Of a DNA stretch of 64,000 nt, positions 27,692 to 37,256 are shown piece after piece (position 1 is the stretch's first letter; each line of letters begins with the position of its first letter). This stretch comes from Chloroflexus sp. Y-396-1 (GTDB lineage: Bacteria; Chloroflexota; Chloroflexia; Chloroflexales; Chloroflexaceae): assembly GCF_000516515.1 (NCBI RefSeq), contig NZ_KI911784.1:1768881-1832880 (forward strand), given 5' to 3'. The position numbers were made by a program, and so were the translations under genes. The notes under the pieces are model-generated. The model saw only the letters and a program-made list of their open reading frames with translations. It did not search any database and was not told the origin of the DNA.

Positions 27692-29755
27692 TTATTTCAC
27701 TCCCACCTCCTCCTCCAAACGCTCGATCTCGGCTAACCACGTTGCGGCACTGGAATCGCTTGGCGCCCGCCAGTCGCCACGCGGAGAGAGTGAACCGCCT
27801 GAACCGACTTTGGGGCCATTTGGCATTGCCGAGCGTTTGAACTGGCTGATCTGGAAGAAACGGTAGACGAAGACTTTTAGCCAGCGTAGGATGGTTGGCA
27901 AATCATACGATCGACGTTCATTCGCCGGCAGACCTTCCGGCCATTCTCCTGCCGAAGCGTCCCCCCACGCATGAAGCGCCAGAAAAGTAACTTTGCTCGG
28001 ACGAAAGCCGTACCGGGTGATGTAGTAGAGGTTGAAGTCCTGGAGAGCGTATGGCCCTACGATCTCTTCGGTGCGTTGCGCCGGTTTGTCATCGCTGTTG
28101 GCTGCCGCCGGTACCAGTTCTGGTGAGATTTCGGTCGCCAGAATGGATGCCAGCACACGGTTAGCTGTTTCTCCCAGTTCGCCGCTCCGAATGACGTATC
28201 GGATCAGGTGTTGGATGAGCGTTTTCGGTACTGAGGCGTTTACATTGTAGTGGGACATCTGGTCGCCAACGCCATACGTACACCAGCCGAGTGCAAGTTC
28301 GCTTAGATCACCGGTACCGATAACAATCGCATTGTGGTAGTTGGCCAGGCGAAACAGGTGCGATATGCGTTCGCCAGCCTGTACATTCTCGAAGGTAACG
28401 TCGTATATTGGTTCGCCTTCGCCGGCCGGATGACCAAGATCGCGAAGCATTTGCAGTGCCGATGGCCGAATATCGATTTCGTTAGCGCTAACGCCGAGTG
28501 CCGCCATGAGCGCAAGGGCATTACGCCGAGTCTGGCTGCTGGTGGCAAAGCCGGGCATGGTGTAGGCCAGGACGTTCTGGCGGGGTAATCCCAGTCGATC
28601 CATCGCTCGTGTCGCAACGATCAGGGCCTGGGTGCTGTCGAGGCCACCGGAGACGCCGATGACTACTTTTTGAACGCGGGCGCTGCGCATGCGCTGGATT
28701 AGACCGTGGACCTGAATGTTGTAGGCTTCGTAGCAACGTTCATCACGGGTAGCCGGATCGTTTGGTACAAATGGGAAGCGGGCAACAACGCGACGAAGAT
28801 CGCTGACTATCGGGGGGGTGATGTTCACTGAAATGTGCCGCATCTGCCGCAGGTACGACAGGTAATCACCGATACAGTCGCTGAAACTGGTCTGACGCAT
28901 GCGATCTTGTTGCAGGCGTTCGAGATCAACATCGGCAAAGATGATCTGCTCTTCATCGCAAAAACGCCGTGACTCAGCCAGTAGTTCACCGTTTTCACAA
29001 ATGAGTGCGTGACCATCCCACGCCAGATCGGTGGTGCTCTCTCCCAGCCCGGCTGCCGAATAGAGATAGGCAGCAATAGTACGCGCCGATTGGCTCGTAC
29101 ATAATGCCCGCCGGTAGTCGGCTTTGCCAATGGTGATGTTCGAGGCCGATAGATTGCAGAGAACGGTTGCACCGGCCAGTGCTGCAAAGGTACTGGGAGG
29201 GACGGGAGTCCATAGGTCTTCGCAGATTTCAACATGAACTGCCAGGCCGGGGATGGTTGCCACGTCGTAGATCAAGTTCGTGCCAAATGGAACTTGCTGA
29301 CCGTTTACGCGGATCGTGTTGCCAATGGCGTCACGGGCAGCAGCAAAATGGCGTTTTTCGTAAAATTCGCGATAGTTGGGCAGATAACTCTTCGGGGTGA
29401 CACCAACGATGTGCCCATTTGCAATCGCTACGGCACAGTTGAAAAGACGCCCCTCATGACGGAGCGGTGCTCCGACAAGCAGTATGGCGTTAATCGTATG
29501 CGAAGCAAGGACTATCGTTTGCAATGCACGTTCAACTGCATCAAGAAGTGTGGTCTGCTGAAAGAGATCGTCGTTGCTATAAGCTGAGATGCCTAGTTCA
29601 GGAAAGAGAACCAGAATTGCCCCTTCAGCAGCAGCGCGGCGCGCCAGTGCGATAGTGCGTTCAGCGTTGAAGTCCGGCTCGGCAATCCGTACTGCCGGAA
29701 TCGCAACTGCTAACCGGGCCAGGCCATGCCGGTAAATGGAAGAAAAAGGTTGCAT
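27692..29755 (-). CDS. nadE: Glutamine-dependent NAD+ synthetase
   Basis: Converts nicotinic acid adenine dinucleotide to NAD+ with ATP and glutamine. It has 687 aa, the usual two-domain length. The N-terminal nitrilase-fold glutaminase (about 1-290) has [10 protein letters not shown] (catalytic Glu) and HVEICEDLW (catalytic Cys). The C-terminal synthetase has the pyrophosphatase loop [13 protein letters not shown] and the long insert ending [12 protein letters not shown] precedes the ATG. The last 35 residues (from about [16 protein letters not shown]) are typical of this long form. It is a single gene. Confidence 0.97.
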   Translation of the reverse strand: MQPFSSIYRHGLARLAVAIPAVRIAEPDFNAERTIALARRAAAEGAILVLFPELGISAYSNDDLFQQTTLLDAVERALQTIVLASHTINAILLVGAPLRHEGRLFNCAVAIANGHIVGVTPKSYLPNYREFYEKRHFAAARDAIGNTIRVNGQQVPFGTNLIYDVATIPGLAVHVEICEDLWTPVPPSTFAALAGATVLCNLSASNITIGKADYRRALCTSQSARTIAAYLYSAAGLGESTTDLAWDGHALICENGELLAESRRFCDEEQIIFADVDLERLQQDRMRQTSFSDCIGDYLSYLRQMRHISVNITPPIVSDLRRVVARFPFVPNDPATRDERCYEAYNIQVHGLIQRMRSARVQKVVIGVSGGLDSTQALIVATRAMDRLGLPRQNVLAYTMPGFATSSQTRRNALALMAALGVSANEIDIRPSALQMLRDLGHPAGEGEPIYDVTFENVQAGERISHLFRLANYHNAIVIGTGDLSELALGWCTYGVGDQMSHYNVNASVPKTLIQHLIRYVIRSGELGETANRVLASILATEISPELVPAAANSDDKPAQRTEEIVGPYALQDFNLYYITRYGFRPSKVTFLALHAWGDASAGEWPEGLPANERRSYDLPTILRWLKVFVYRFFQISQFKRSAMPNGPKVGSGGSLSPRGDWRAPSDSSAATWLAEIERLEEEVGVK

Positions 29756-30292
29756 ACGACCTCTATTCTGGTATTAGGACTCTTGTGCACTTATCTTCAG
29801 ATGGCTAGCAATGCCGAAGAACCGGTGTCATCGGTATTTGGTGAATGGTATCATTAGTATACCTGTCCGGCAAACGCTATACAATAGAGGGTGAGAGAAC
29901 AAAGAGAAGAAGAGACGGCTTCCTAACCTATGGTGAAGAAGCGCGCCGCTTTCTGTCTTAGGGTAGCGGATAAAACCCTCGTTGGTGCACCGATTGCGCC
30001 CGTCCCGCATTGGCAGAGGTGAAACCTACGGAGATAGGGTGCTGATGCGCCAACAGATGGCTTTCGGACACGCACTGCACAACATAGGACGCTCATTCGC
30101 AATCGCGATGGGTGATACTCGTCGGTGTCGCTCGGCTACTGAACCGTTCGCGGTCATTGAACGGAACTGATAACATACGGTTCAGAAACCAGCATATCCG
30201 GCTATCGAGCAATTCAGATGTGAAACCCACGCGACGCTTGACCACGTTCATCCCTGGCACATGGATGGTACGCACGCAGAAAGGAGGAAGCA
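29756..30292. other. Intergenic region with a family C repeat
   Basis: Between the divergent nadE and aldehyde dehydrogenase genes. A family C repeat lies at 30113-30162. No gene is seen; short open frames here are not protein-like. Confidence 0.5.
30113..30162 (+). repeat. Dispersed repeat family C, copy 1
   Basis: GATACTCGTCGGTGTCGCTC, then GGCTACTGAACCGTTCGCGG and TCATTGAAC. It matches 39070-39117 (same strand) and 44712-44753 (opposite strand). Confidence 0.6.
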
Positions 30293-31753
30293 ATGACGCT
30301 AACAGGCGAAGAAGTTCTCACCACCCTGCCATTTCTTTTGCTGATCAACGGTGAGTGGCGTGAAGCGAACAACGGCGCAACCTTTGCCGTCACCAATCCG
30401 GCCAACGGTTCGGTGCTGGGGTATGTCCCTGATGCCGGAGTAGAAGAGACACGGGCTGCAATTGCAGCAGCCGTGGCCGCCCAGCCCGGTTGGGCTGCCA
30501 CACCAGCGGGCGAGCGGGCAACGCTGTTACGGCGGGTTGCCACGATGATGCTTGAACGCCAGCAAGAGCTGGCAACAATCATGACGCTCGAACAGGGAAA
30601 ACCTCTGGCCGAAGCGCGTGGTGAGATCGCCTACGCTGCCAGCTTTCTCAATTGGTTTGCCGGTGAGGCCGAACGAATTTATGGCATGACGATTCCCGCT
30701 TCGACGAATAGCAAGCGCATTCTGGTGTTGCGCCAACCGGTAGGTGTGGTGGCAATGATTACACCGTGGAATTTTCCGAGCGCAATGATTACCCGCAAAT
30801 TAGGACCGGCACTCGCTGCTGGTTGCACCGTCATCTGTAAACCAGCCGAACAAACTCCGCTCTCGGCACTGGCACTGGGTCAGCTCTTCACCGAAGTCGG
30901 TGCGCCGCCCGGCGTAGTCAATATCATCACCTGCCGCGATCCGCGTCCCTTCGCTGATACGATCTTCACCGATACGCGCGTGCGTAAAATTAGCTTTACC
31001 GGTAGCACTGAGGTTGGCAAGGAATTGATGCGTCGTTCGGCAGATACGCTGAAACGGATCTCGCTGGAACTAGGCGGAAATGCACCGTTTATCGTGTTTG
31101 CCGATGCCGATCTCGATGCCGCAGTGCGTGGTGCCGTCGCCTCGAAGTTTCGCAATGCCGGGCAAACCTGTGTTTGCGCAAACCGGATTTTTGTCCAGCG
31201 TCCGATTTACGCGACCTTCGCCGAACGGTTTGCCGCCGAAGTGAGCCGTCTGACGGTTGGCGATGGGTTGCAACCAGGGGTCAATATCGGCCCGCTGATC
31301 GATGAGCAGGCACGTCAGAAAGTGGAGCGCCACGTGCATGACGCATTGGTTAGTGGAGCACGGTTGTTAGTTGGTGGTGGGCCAGCACCACTGGGCGGTA
31401 ATTTCTGGTTACCAACCGTGTTGCTCGATGCCCGTAGTGATATGCTGGTGGCTCGTGAAGAGACCTTTGGCCCGGTAGCGCCACTGATCCCGTTCGACGA
31501 TGAAGCAGAAGTGATCCGAATGGCAAATGATACACCGTATGGCCTGGCAGCGTATGCCTTCACCCGCGACGTGGGTCGGGTTTGGCGGCTGGCCGAAGGA
31601 TTGGAGTACGGTATCATCGGGATCAACGATCCAATTCCTTCTACTGCGCAGGCGCCGTTTGGTGGAGTGAAGCAGAGTGGGATTGGGCGTGAAGGTGGGC
31701 CAACCGGAATTGATGAATACCTGGATATTAAGTATGTCTCAATTGGTATCTGA
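30293..31753 (+). CDS. gabD: NAD(P)-dependent aldehyde dehydrogenase, succinate-semialdehyde dehydrogenase type
   Basis: Oxidises an aldehyde, probably succinate semialdehyde, to the acid. It has 486 aa. The cofactor and catalytic motifs are intact: MITPWNFPSAMITRKLGPAL, SFTGSTEVGKELM, the general-base glutamate in LELGGNAPFIVF and the catalytic cysteine in GQTCVCANR. The C-terminal GVKQSGIGREGG and EYLDIKYV match the GabD group, but related substrates cannot be excluded. AAAGGAGG lies right before the ATG. The next gene, an amine oxidase, overlaps its 3' end by 20 bp, suggesting a joint amine-to-acid pathway. Confidence 0.88.
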   Translation: MTLTGEEVLTTLPFLLLINGEWREANNGATFAVTNPANGSVLGYVPDAGVEETRAAIAAAVAAQPGWAATPAGERATLLRRVATMMLERQQELATIMTLEQGKPLAEARGEIAYAASFLNWFAGEAERIYGMTIPASTNSKRILVLRQPVGVVAMITPWNFPSAMITRKLGPALAAGCTVICKPAEQTPLSALALGQLFTEVGAPPGVVNIITCRDPRPFADTIFTDTRVRKISFTGSTEVGKELMRRSADTLKRISLELGGNAPFIVFADADLDAAVRGAVASKFRNAGQTCVCANRIFVQRPIYATFAERFAAEVSRLTVGDGLQPGVNIGPLIDEQARQKVERHVHDALVSGARLLVGGGPAPLGGNFWLPTVLLDARSDMLVAREETFGPVAPLIPFDDEAEVIRMANDTPYGLAAYAFTRDVGRVWRLAEGLEYGIIGINDPIPSTAQAPFGGVKQSGIGREGGPTGIDEYLDIKYVSIGI

Positions 31754-33014
31754 GACGTTTGATGTGGTAGTGGTAGGGGCCGGTGCTGCCGGATTAGCAG
31801 CGGCCCGCACCTTGCACGATGCCGGCGTGCGAGTCGTGGTCGTAGAAGCGCGTCCACGCACTGGGGGGCGGATCTGGACAGATCGCAGTTATGGGCCGTA
31901 TCCGATTGAGTTGGGCGCCGAGTTGATCCACGGTGCACAGACCAGCACGGTTGAGCTGGCGATGATGGCCGGTCTGACCCTGGATGAAGTAGATCGGTAC
32001 AACGGTTTGCGTTGGGGAACACCGGCCCGACCGCTGAGTGCGTTGCCATCAGACGATCCGCAGCGCCGATCCATTGAGCAGGCCCGTGCGCTCTGGAATA
32101 CGTTGGCTGTTCGTTACGCCGATCATACGCCAGACCGCTCGTTAGCCGCCGATCTTTATCATCTTGGGCTTGATCCGGCAGGTTTGGCGATTGCCGATGT
32201 CGTGTTGGCGCAGACCTGTTGTGCAGAGTTGGAATCGCTCAGTTGTGTTGATCTGGCACGCGAACAGCGTGGTGATCGCGCCGGCCCTCGTGAATTTCGC
32301 CTGCGTGAACGGTACGATACCCTGTTGTCATGGCTGGCACAGGGTCTCGATATACGGTTAGGCATGCCGGTGCGGGCGATTATCAGTCGCGATGACGAGG
32401 TGCTTGTCGAGGCGCCAGCCATAGTACTGCGTGCCCGCCATTGTATCGTCACAGCGCCGGTAGCAGTACTGGCGGCGGGGATGATTCGCTTTGAGCCACC
32501 ATTATCAGCTTCTAAACAGGCAGCAATCGCGGCATTTCGCACGCTGCCGGCAACGAAACACTTCTTCTGGTTCGATACGCCGCTCTGGGATGAAGGGTTT
32601 GCCTACGCCGCTCATCCGGGTCTGTTCGCTCGTTGGTGGACACCAGCCCATCCCGATGTGCGTGCACCATTGCTCTGTTGTTATGTGACAGCGAGTCGGG
32701 CAGCGATGCTTGATCGATTACCGACAGCGGCAGTGCGCTCGCTCGGTCTGGCCGAACTAAGCAAATTGTTAGGGCGTGATGACGTTCCAGCACGATGTGT
32801 TGGTTTTCGACGCTATCGTTGGGCTACCGACGAGTATGCGCGCGGTGGCTATGCGCATCTTGCGCCGGGGCTAGCCTGGGCCCGACCAGCGTTAGCAGCA
32901 GCAGAGGGTCGTCTGCATTTCGCGGGCGAGGCTACCGCTTACGACAGTAATCCGCAGACAGTTCATGGCGCTATCGATAGTGGCCGCCGGGCGGCCAGGG
33001 AGTGTCTCTGTTAG
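31734..33014 (+). CDS. FAD-dependent amine oxidase
   Basis: A 426-aa flavoprotein of the monoamine/polyamine oxidase family that oxidatively deaminates an amine to an aldehyde. The FAD-binding N-terminus is FDVVVVGAGAAGLAAARTL, followed by VVEARPRTGGRIWTDR. The C-terminal FAD motif is LHFAGEATAYDSNPQTVHGA. There is no signal peptide. I use the ATG at 31734, where homologous sequence begins; the upstream extension to 31677 only repeats the aldehyde dehydrogenase gene in another frame. The aldehyde it makes could feed the preceding dehydrogenase (inference). Confidence 0.87.
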   Translation: MSQLVSETFDVVVVGAGAAGLAAARTLHDAGVRVVVVEARPRTGGRIWTDRSYGPYPIELGAELIHGAQTSTVELAMMAGLTLDEVDRYNGLRWGTPARPLSALPSDDPQRRSIEQARALWNTLAVRYADHTPDRSLAADLYHLGLDPAGLAIADVVLAQTCCAELESLSCVDLAREQRGDRAGPREFRLRERYDTLLSWLAQGLDIRLGMPVRAIISRDDEVLVEAPAIVLRARHCIVTAPVAVLAAGMIRFEPPLSASKQAAIAAFRTLPATKHFFWFDTPLWDEGFAYAAHPGLFARWWTPAHPDVRAPLLCCYVTASRAAMLDRLPTAAVRSLGLAELSKLLGRDDVPARCVGFRRYRWATDEYARGGYAHLAPGLAWARPALAAAEGRLHFAGEATAYDSNPQTVHGAIDSGRRAARECLC

Positions 33015-33372
33015 TGTCGCTGTTTATATCTGAAGAATCCTCTTGCCTAAGCTGTGTCGGGGTTATATAACTGCTAAGCGATGCTTCAGCAGCTCATTGA
33101 TAATCCCCACGTCCTGCAAGGAGTTCTCAGATACACGCTGAACAGTCTCTTGTCTGGATCGTCGGCGGGTCGCGGTGCACTGCACCTGCGGGCCGCAGGC
33201 CCGCGCACCTAGCTTCCGCCATAACCTCTTATCTGGGGTCGGCGGGTGGCGATTTTAGCATTGAAGAGGACAAGCGGAACACTGGCGAGTCGTTTGGAAC
33301 GATAATCAGTTATGTCTCATTCCGTCTTGCTATCAAAAAGCTGACGCGAAACGAGTTGGAAAGGAATAAGGT
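33015..33372. other. Intergenic region with palindromic and direct repeats
   Basis: It holds the GC-rich palindrome at 33184-33210. Two similar stretches flank it: CTCTTGTCTGGATCGTCGGC from 33149 and CCTCTTATCTGGGGTCGGCG from about 33228. No gene is seen. Confidence 0.45.
33184..33210. repeat. GC-rich palindromic repeat, copy 3
   Basis: CCTGCGGGCCGCAGGCCCGC then GCACC. It is nearly self-complementary and is the inverse of the copy at 14472-14494. Confidence 0.55.
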
Positions 33373-34950
33373 ATGGAACTGATAGACCGACTGCGGGCAG
33401 CGCTCCAGGCTGCCGGTATCCCGGCCACCGACGCCGACTTTGCCGGAATTATTGAAAAAGGGTTTCTCAGTCGATTTCCCGATGTGGAACGGTTGCTTAA
33501 CGCAGTTGATCACGAACAGTTGCCCGATATGCTCGATGCCATGAGCTTACCGCCAATGCCTACGCCTCCTGAAGGTGAAATGGTAACGACTGACGATCCA
33601 ACCACCATTTTGGGCATTGCCGGACAATTACGGCAACGAACCATTTCAGCAGTCGAACTGGTTGAACAGGCCCTGGAACAGATTGCCAACCACGATGCTG
33701 CGCTCAATGCATTTCAGATTGTAATGGCCGAGAGTGCGCTGGCCGATGCACGTGCTGCTGATGCTGAATTAGCTGCTGGAAAAGTTCGTAGCCTATTGCA
33801 TGGCGTACCGATCGCGGTTAAAGACCTGTTTGATGTTGCTGGATATCCAACCGCAGCCGGATCACGGATTCGAGCCGGGTGCATAGCAGTTCAAGATGCT
33901 ACGGTTGTTGCTCGATTGAGGGCCGCAGGCGCAATTATTATCGGCAAGACCCGTATGTCGGAATTTGCTTACTCACCTGGATCAAATAACGCTCACTATG
34001 GGCCAACTGCCAACCCTTACGACCCTCAACGTGATAGTGGTGGTAGCAGTAGTGGAAGTGGCGTCGCAACGGCTACAGGTATGGCCTTTGCTGCATTGGG
34101 CACCGATACTGGTGGCTCTATCCGAATTCCTGCTGCCCATTGCGGGATCGTCGGTCTCAAACCAACTCACGGTCGGGTTAGTCTGGCCGGCGGCTTTCCC
34201 CTCTCGTGGTCACTCGATCATGCCGGTCCGCTGGCCCGTTCGGTTACCGATACAGCACTATTGTTTCGGATCATTGCCGGGCCTGACCCACGTGACCCGC
34301 GCACCTTACGCCCAGCACCAGACCCTGTGATTGGTCACCTGACTGGCGGAGTACGCGATTTACGTATAGGATTGCTCACGGCTGATGGGAGCGGACAAGT
34401 GATGGCTGGCGCCGCAGAACTGGCAGCGATGCAGCAGGCCGCCGATGCACTGGCCGGACAAGGCGCTCATGTCATACCTATCGAAGTGCCAGAACTGGAA
34501 GAGCTGCGGTTGCTCAACCAGGCTCTGCTGGCAATGGAAGCTGCCGCATTACATCTACCCTGGTTGCGCAGTCGGCTTGATGACTACGGTGAGTTCATGC
34601 GCCATCGGATTCTGGCCGCGTTCATCTACGCACCGGTCGACGTCACGCGCGTGCAGCAGGCACGCGCAGGGCTACGCCGACGAGTAGCAGAGCGATTGCA
34701 CCATATCGATCTGCTGATTACCCCGGTGACGCCAGGACCGGCGCCTGCATTGGGTGTACCAACACCAACCTCATTTACTGGGCCTTGGAACTTTCTCGGC
34801 TGGCCAGCGCTCAGCCTACCAACCGGTATAGGTGATGATGGTTTGCCTCGTGCAGCACAGTTAATCGCTCGCCCATGGCATGAGGCACTTCTCCTCCGCG
34901 CAGCATTTGCCGCCGAGCAAGTGCTAGGACGACCTGCACCATCAATGTAA
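33373..34950 (+). CDS. Amidase (amidase signature family)
   Basis: Hydrolyses an amide bond; the substrate is unknown. It has 525 aa. The Ser-cisSer-Lys triad is complete: Lys in [17 protein letters not shown], the cis-serine in the glycine/serine-rich [14 protein letters not shown], and the nucleophile in [22 protein letters not shown]. About 70 residues before the amidase domain (to [10 protein letters not shown]) form a small helical region not needed in the core family. GatA of the tRNA amidotransferase has the same signature but normally lies with gatB/gatC, which are absent here. GGAAAGGAATAAGGT precedes the ATG. Confidence 0.88.
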   Translation: MELIDRLRAALQAAGIPATDADFAGIIEKGFLSRFPDVERLLNAVDHEQLPDMLDAMSLPPMPTPPEGEMVTTDDPTTILGIAGQLRQRTISAVELVEQALEQIANHDAALNAFQIVMAESALADARAADAELAAGKVRSLLHGVPIAVKDLFDVAGYPTAAGSRIRAGCIAVQDATVVARLRAAGAIIIGKTRMSEFAYSPGSNNAHYGPTANPYDPQRDSGGSSSGSGVATATGMAFAALGTDTGGSIRIPAAHCGIVGLKPTHGRVSLAGGFPLSWSLDHAGPLARSVTDTALLFRIIAGPDPRDPRTLRPAPDPVIGHLTGGVRDLRIGLLTADGSGQVMAGAAELAAMQQAADALAGQGAHVIPIEVPELEELRLLNQALLAMEAAALHLPWLRSRLDDYGEFMRHRILAAFIYAPVDVTRVQQARAGLRRRVAERLHHIDLLITPVTPGPAPALGVPTPTSFTGPWNFLGWPALSLPTGIGDDGLPRAAQLIARPWHEALLLRAAFAAEQVLGRPAPSM

Positions 34951-35029
34951 CACGATGCGCTATGCTACAATTGGCGTTGGCGTCGCACAGCGTTGAAGCG
35001 ACGTAGAGCAGCATTGAGGAGCGGCTGCA

Positions 35030-36808
35030 ATGTTTCGGACAGTATTGGTTGTCAATCGTGGTGAAATTGCCCTGCGCATTATGCGCGCCTGCCGGGAGTT
35101 GGGCTTGCGTTGCGTGGCCGTCTATTCGGAGGCGGATCGCGACGCCCCGCACGTGGCGTATGCCGATGATGCATTTTTGATCGGTCCGCCATCACCGGCT
35201 GAGAGTTATCTTAACATCGAAGCTATCATTCGCGCTGCCAAGGCTACCGGCGCCGAGGCGATCCATCCTGGTTATGGCTTTCTAGCGGAGAATGCCAATT
35301 TTGTACGAGCAGTTACAGCGGCCGGTCTGATCTTCATCGGTCCTCCTGCTGAAGCGATGGAGCGGATGGGTGGTAAGACCGCTGCCCGACGAGAAGCTAC
35401 CGCTGCTGGCGTACCGGTCGTACCCGGCGTGCTCGAACCGGTAACCAGTGCGGCGGAGGTACTTCGCCTAGGGAAGGAATTTGGGTATCCGATTGCCATT
35501 AAGGCTGTTGGCGGGGGCGGCGGACGTGGGTTGCGCGTGGTTCGTTCGCCGGCCGAGGTTGATGAAGCCTTTGCATCGGCTCGTCGTGAAGCCGAAGTTG
35601 CCTTCAAGAACGGTGAACTGTACGTTGAAAAGTATCTCGATAATCCCCGCCATATCGAGATACAAATCTTAGCCGATCAGTACGGGAATGCGGTTGCATT
35701 AGGAGAGCGTGACTGTTCGGTGCAGCGGCGGCATCAAAAGTTAATCGAAGAATGTCCTTCACCAGCCCTGACCCCTGAACTTCGAGCGGAGATGGGGGCT
35801 GCTGCGGTACGACTGGCCAAGGCGGTTGGCTATGTGAGCGCTGGGACGCTGGAGTTTCTGTATCAAGATGGACGCTACTACTTCCTTGAAATGAATACGC
35901 GCATTCAGGTCGAGCACACTGTGACCGAGATGGTCTACGGTGTCGATCTGGTCGCAGCGCAGATTCGCATTGCGCAAGGCGAGAAGCTCTGGCTCCGGCA
36001 AGAGGAGCTAACACCTCGTGGTCACGCGATCGAATGTCGGATCAACGCCGAAGATCCGCTTCAAAACTTCCGTCCGGCACTAGGAACGATTGGCGAATAC
36101 CACGAACCGGTCGGGTTGGGCGTGCGGGTTGATAGTGGGGTGCGCGCCTACTACACGGTACCGTCACACTACGACTCACTGCTGGCTAAATTGATCACTT
36201 GGGGCAGCAATCGGCAAGAAGCCATTGCCCGTATGCGGCGCGCACTGGCCGAATATCGCATTGAGGGCGTTACCACGATCATTCCCTTCCATCGGGCAGC
36301 GCTCGAGCATCCGGTTTTTGTGGCCGGTGAAGCAACCGTAAATTTCATCCCCCGTCACCCTGAACTTTTCACGCGGACTGCTGAGCTTATGCCGCCATCA
36401 ACGGAAGTGGTGACACCTGAGCCACCTTCAGAGCCACGTCGGTTTACCGTTGAAGTGAATGGTCGCCGCTTCGGAGTGGCCGTTTTCGGCAATGGTATGA
36501 GCGCGGCGCCGGTTCAGGCGGCAGCACGCACCGCTTTGCCCCGTCGAGCGACGCCGAAGAAGGCGAAATTGGCCGTACCGGTGGATGGTGTGATCAGTCC
36601 GATTCAGGGACGAGTTGTTGCAGTGCGGGTTGCTCACGGTCAGACCGTAGAGGCTGGTCAGGTCCTCTTTATCGTAGAAGCAATGAAAATGGAGAACGAG
36701 ATAACGGCTCCGCACAGCGGGACAATAGGCGAGGTACGGGTCGAGGTTGGTTCAACAGTCGAGGCTGGGGCGGTGTTGGCGACGTATACCTCGCAAGCCC
36801 AATCCTGA
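35030..36808 (+). CDS. Biotin carboxylase fused to biotin carboxyl carrier domain (acyl-CoA carboxylase alpha subunit)
   Basis: Carboxylates biotin with ATP and bicarbonate for an acetyl- or propionyl-CoA carboxylase. It has 592 aa. The biotin carboxylase part (about 1-450) opens FRTVLVVNRGEIALRIMRAC and has the ATP-grasp glycine loop KAVGGGGGRGLRVV and LEMNTRIQVEHTVTEMVYG. A short linker leads to a C-terminal biotinyl domain (about 520-592) with the biotin lysine in VEAMKMENEI. In Chloroflexus-type organisms such carboxylases serve both fatty-acid synthesis and the 3-hydroxypropionate bicycle. No carboxyltransferase subunit is nearby. A stem-loop terminator follows at 36864. Confidence 0.93.
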   Translation: MFRTVLVVNRGEIALRIMRACRELGLRCVAVYSEADRDAPHVAYADDAFLIGPPSPAESYLNIEAIIRAAKATGAEAIHPGYGFLAENANFVRAVTAAGLIFIGPPAEAMERMGGKTAARREATAAGVPVVPGVLEPVTSAAEVLRLGKEFGYPIAIKAVGGGGGRGLRVVRSPAEVDEAFASARREAEVAFKNGELYVEKYLDNPRHIEIQILADQYGNAVALGERDCSVQRRHQKLIEECPSPALTPELRAEMGAAAVRLAKAVGYVSAGTLEFLYQDGRYYFLEMNTRIQVEHTVTEMVYGVDLVAAQIRIAQGEKLWLRQEELTPRGHAIECRINAEDPLQNFRPALGTIGEYHEPVGLGVRVDSGVRAYYTVPSHYDSLLAKLITWGSNRQEAIARMRRALAEYRIEGVTTIIPFHRAALEHPVFVAGEATVNFIPRHPELFTRTAELMPPSTEVVTPEPPSEPRRFTVEVNGRRFGVAVFGNGMSAAPVQAAARTALPRRATPKKAKLAVPVDGVISPIQGRVVAVRVAHGQTVEAGQVLFIVEAMKMENEITAPHSGTIGEVRVEVGSTVEAGAVLATYTSQAQS

Positions 36809-36863
36809 GATACCTGATGCCGCGTGACCAAGATTGGGCCGCGAACGGTTCGCTCTTGTCGCT

Positions 36864-36894
36864 TGGAGTGCTGAAGCATGGCTTTAGCACTCCA
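36864..36894 (+). terminator. Stem-loop terminator after the carboxylase gene
   Basis: TGGAGTGCTGAAGC pairs with GCTTTAGCACTCCA with one mismatch. A modest T-rich tail (ATAGAGTTT) follows. It lies 55 bases past the stop codon. Confidence 0.55.
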
Positions 36895-37147
36895 TAGAGT
36901 TTAGTCTCATCATCGTTCTGGTTCCGCTCTGGATACCACTCCCGGCTAAGAAACTGGTGTCCCATCCCACTCCATGAATGCCTCAGTACGAGGCAGGCGG
37001 TGAATAGATGGGTTCGTTGCGATCCGAGGCTGGCATGACCCAACGCTGCCTGACCGAATGAGTATGCCTCCCCTCTCCCCCTGTGGAAGAGGAAGGAAGC
37101 TGGGGTAGGTGCAGTATCTGAACGCACTTTGCAGCATGTTCACTGAA

Positions 37148-37158
37148 AACGTTGAAAA
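37148..37158 (+). repeat. AACGTTGAAAA core, partial family B repeat
   Basis: ACTGAAAACGTTGAAAACTCCTGC contains the same tail as the family B copies but lacks the pyrimidine arm. A similar partial copy is at 58963-58973. Confidence 0.4.
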
Positions 37159-37256
37159 CTCCTGCTAATGACCTCTCCGTTCGCTCTCCTCAGTGAGTTT
37201 ACATAGAATGTACAGGTGTAGTGCTGCTGTGCGTCGGCTAGTGTCCATGTTGGCGA

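Larger units (their letters stand above)
36809..37256. other. Intergenic region after the carboxylase gene
   Basis: It holds the terminator at 36864-36894, a 13-base palindrome GCGAACGGTTCGC (36841-36853), a polypyrimidine/polypurine inverted stretch near 37065-37100 and an AACGTTGAAAA core (37148-37158). No gene is seen. Confidence 0.5.

Noticed and set aside
31677-31733. Longer start for the amine oxidase
   Set aside because: The extension is only a shadow of the aldehyde dehydrogenase gene; homologous sequence begins at 31734.
36841-36853. Palindrome GCGAACGGTTCGC as a LexA box
   Set aside because: It lacks the ACATATGT core and proper half-site spacing and lies after a gene, not in a promoter.
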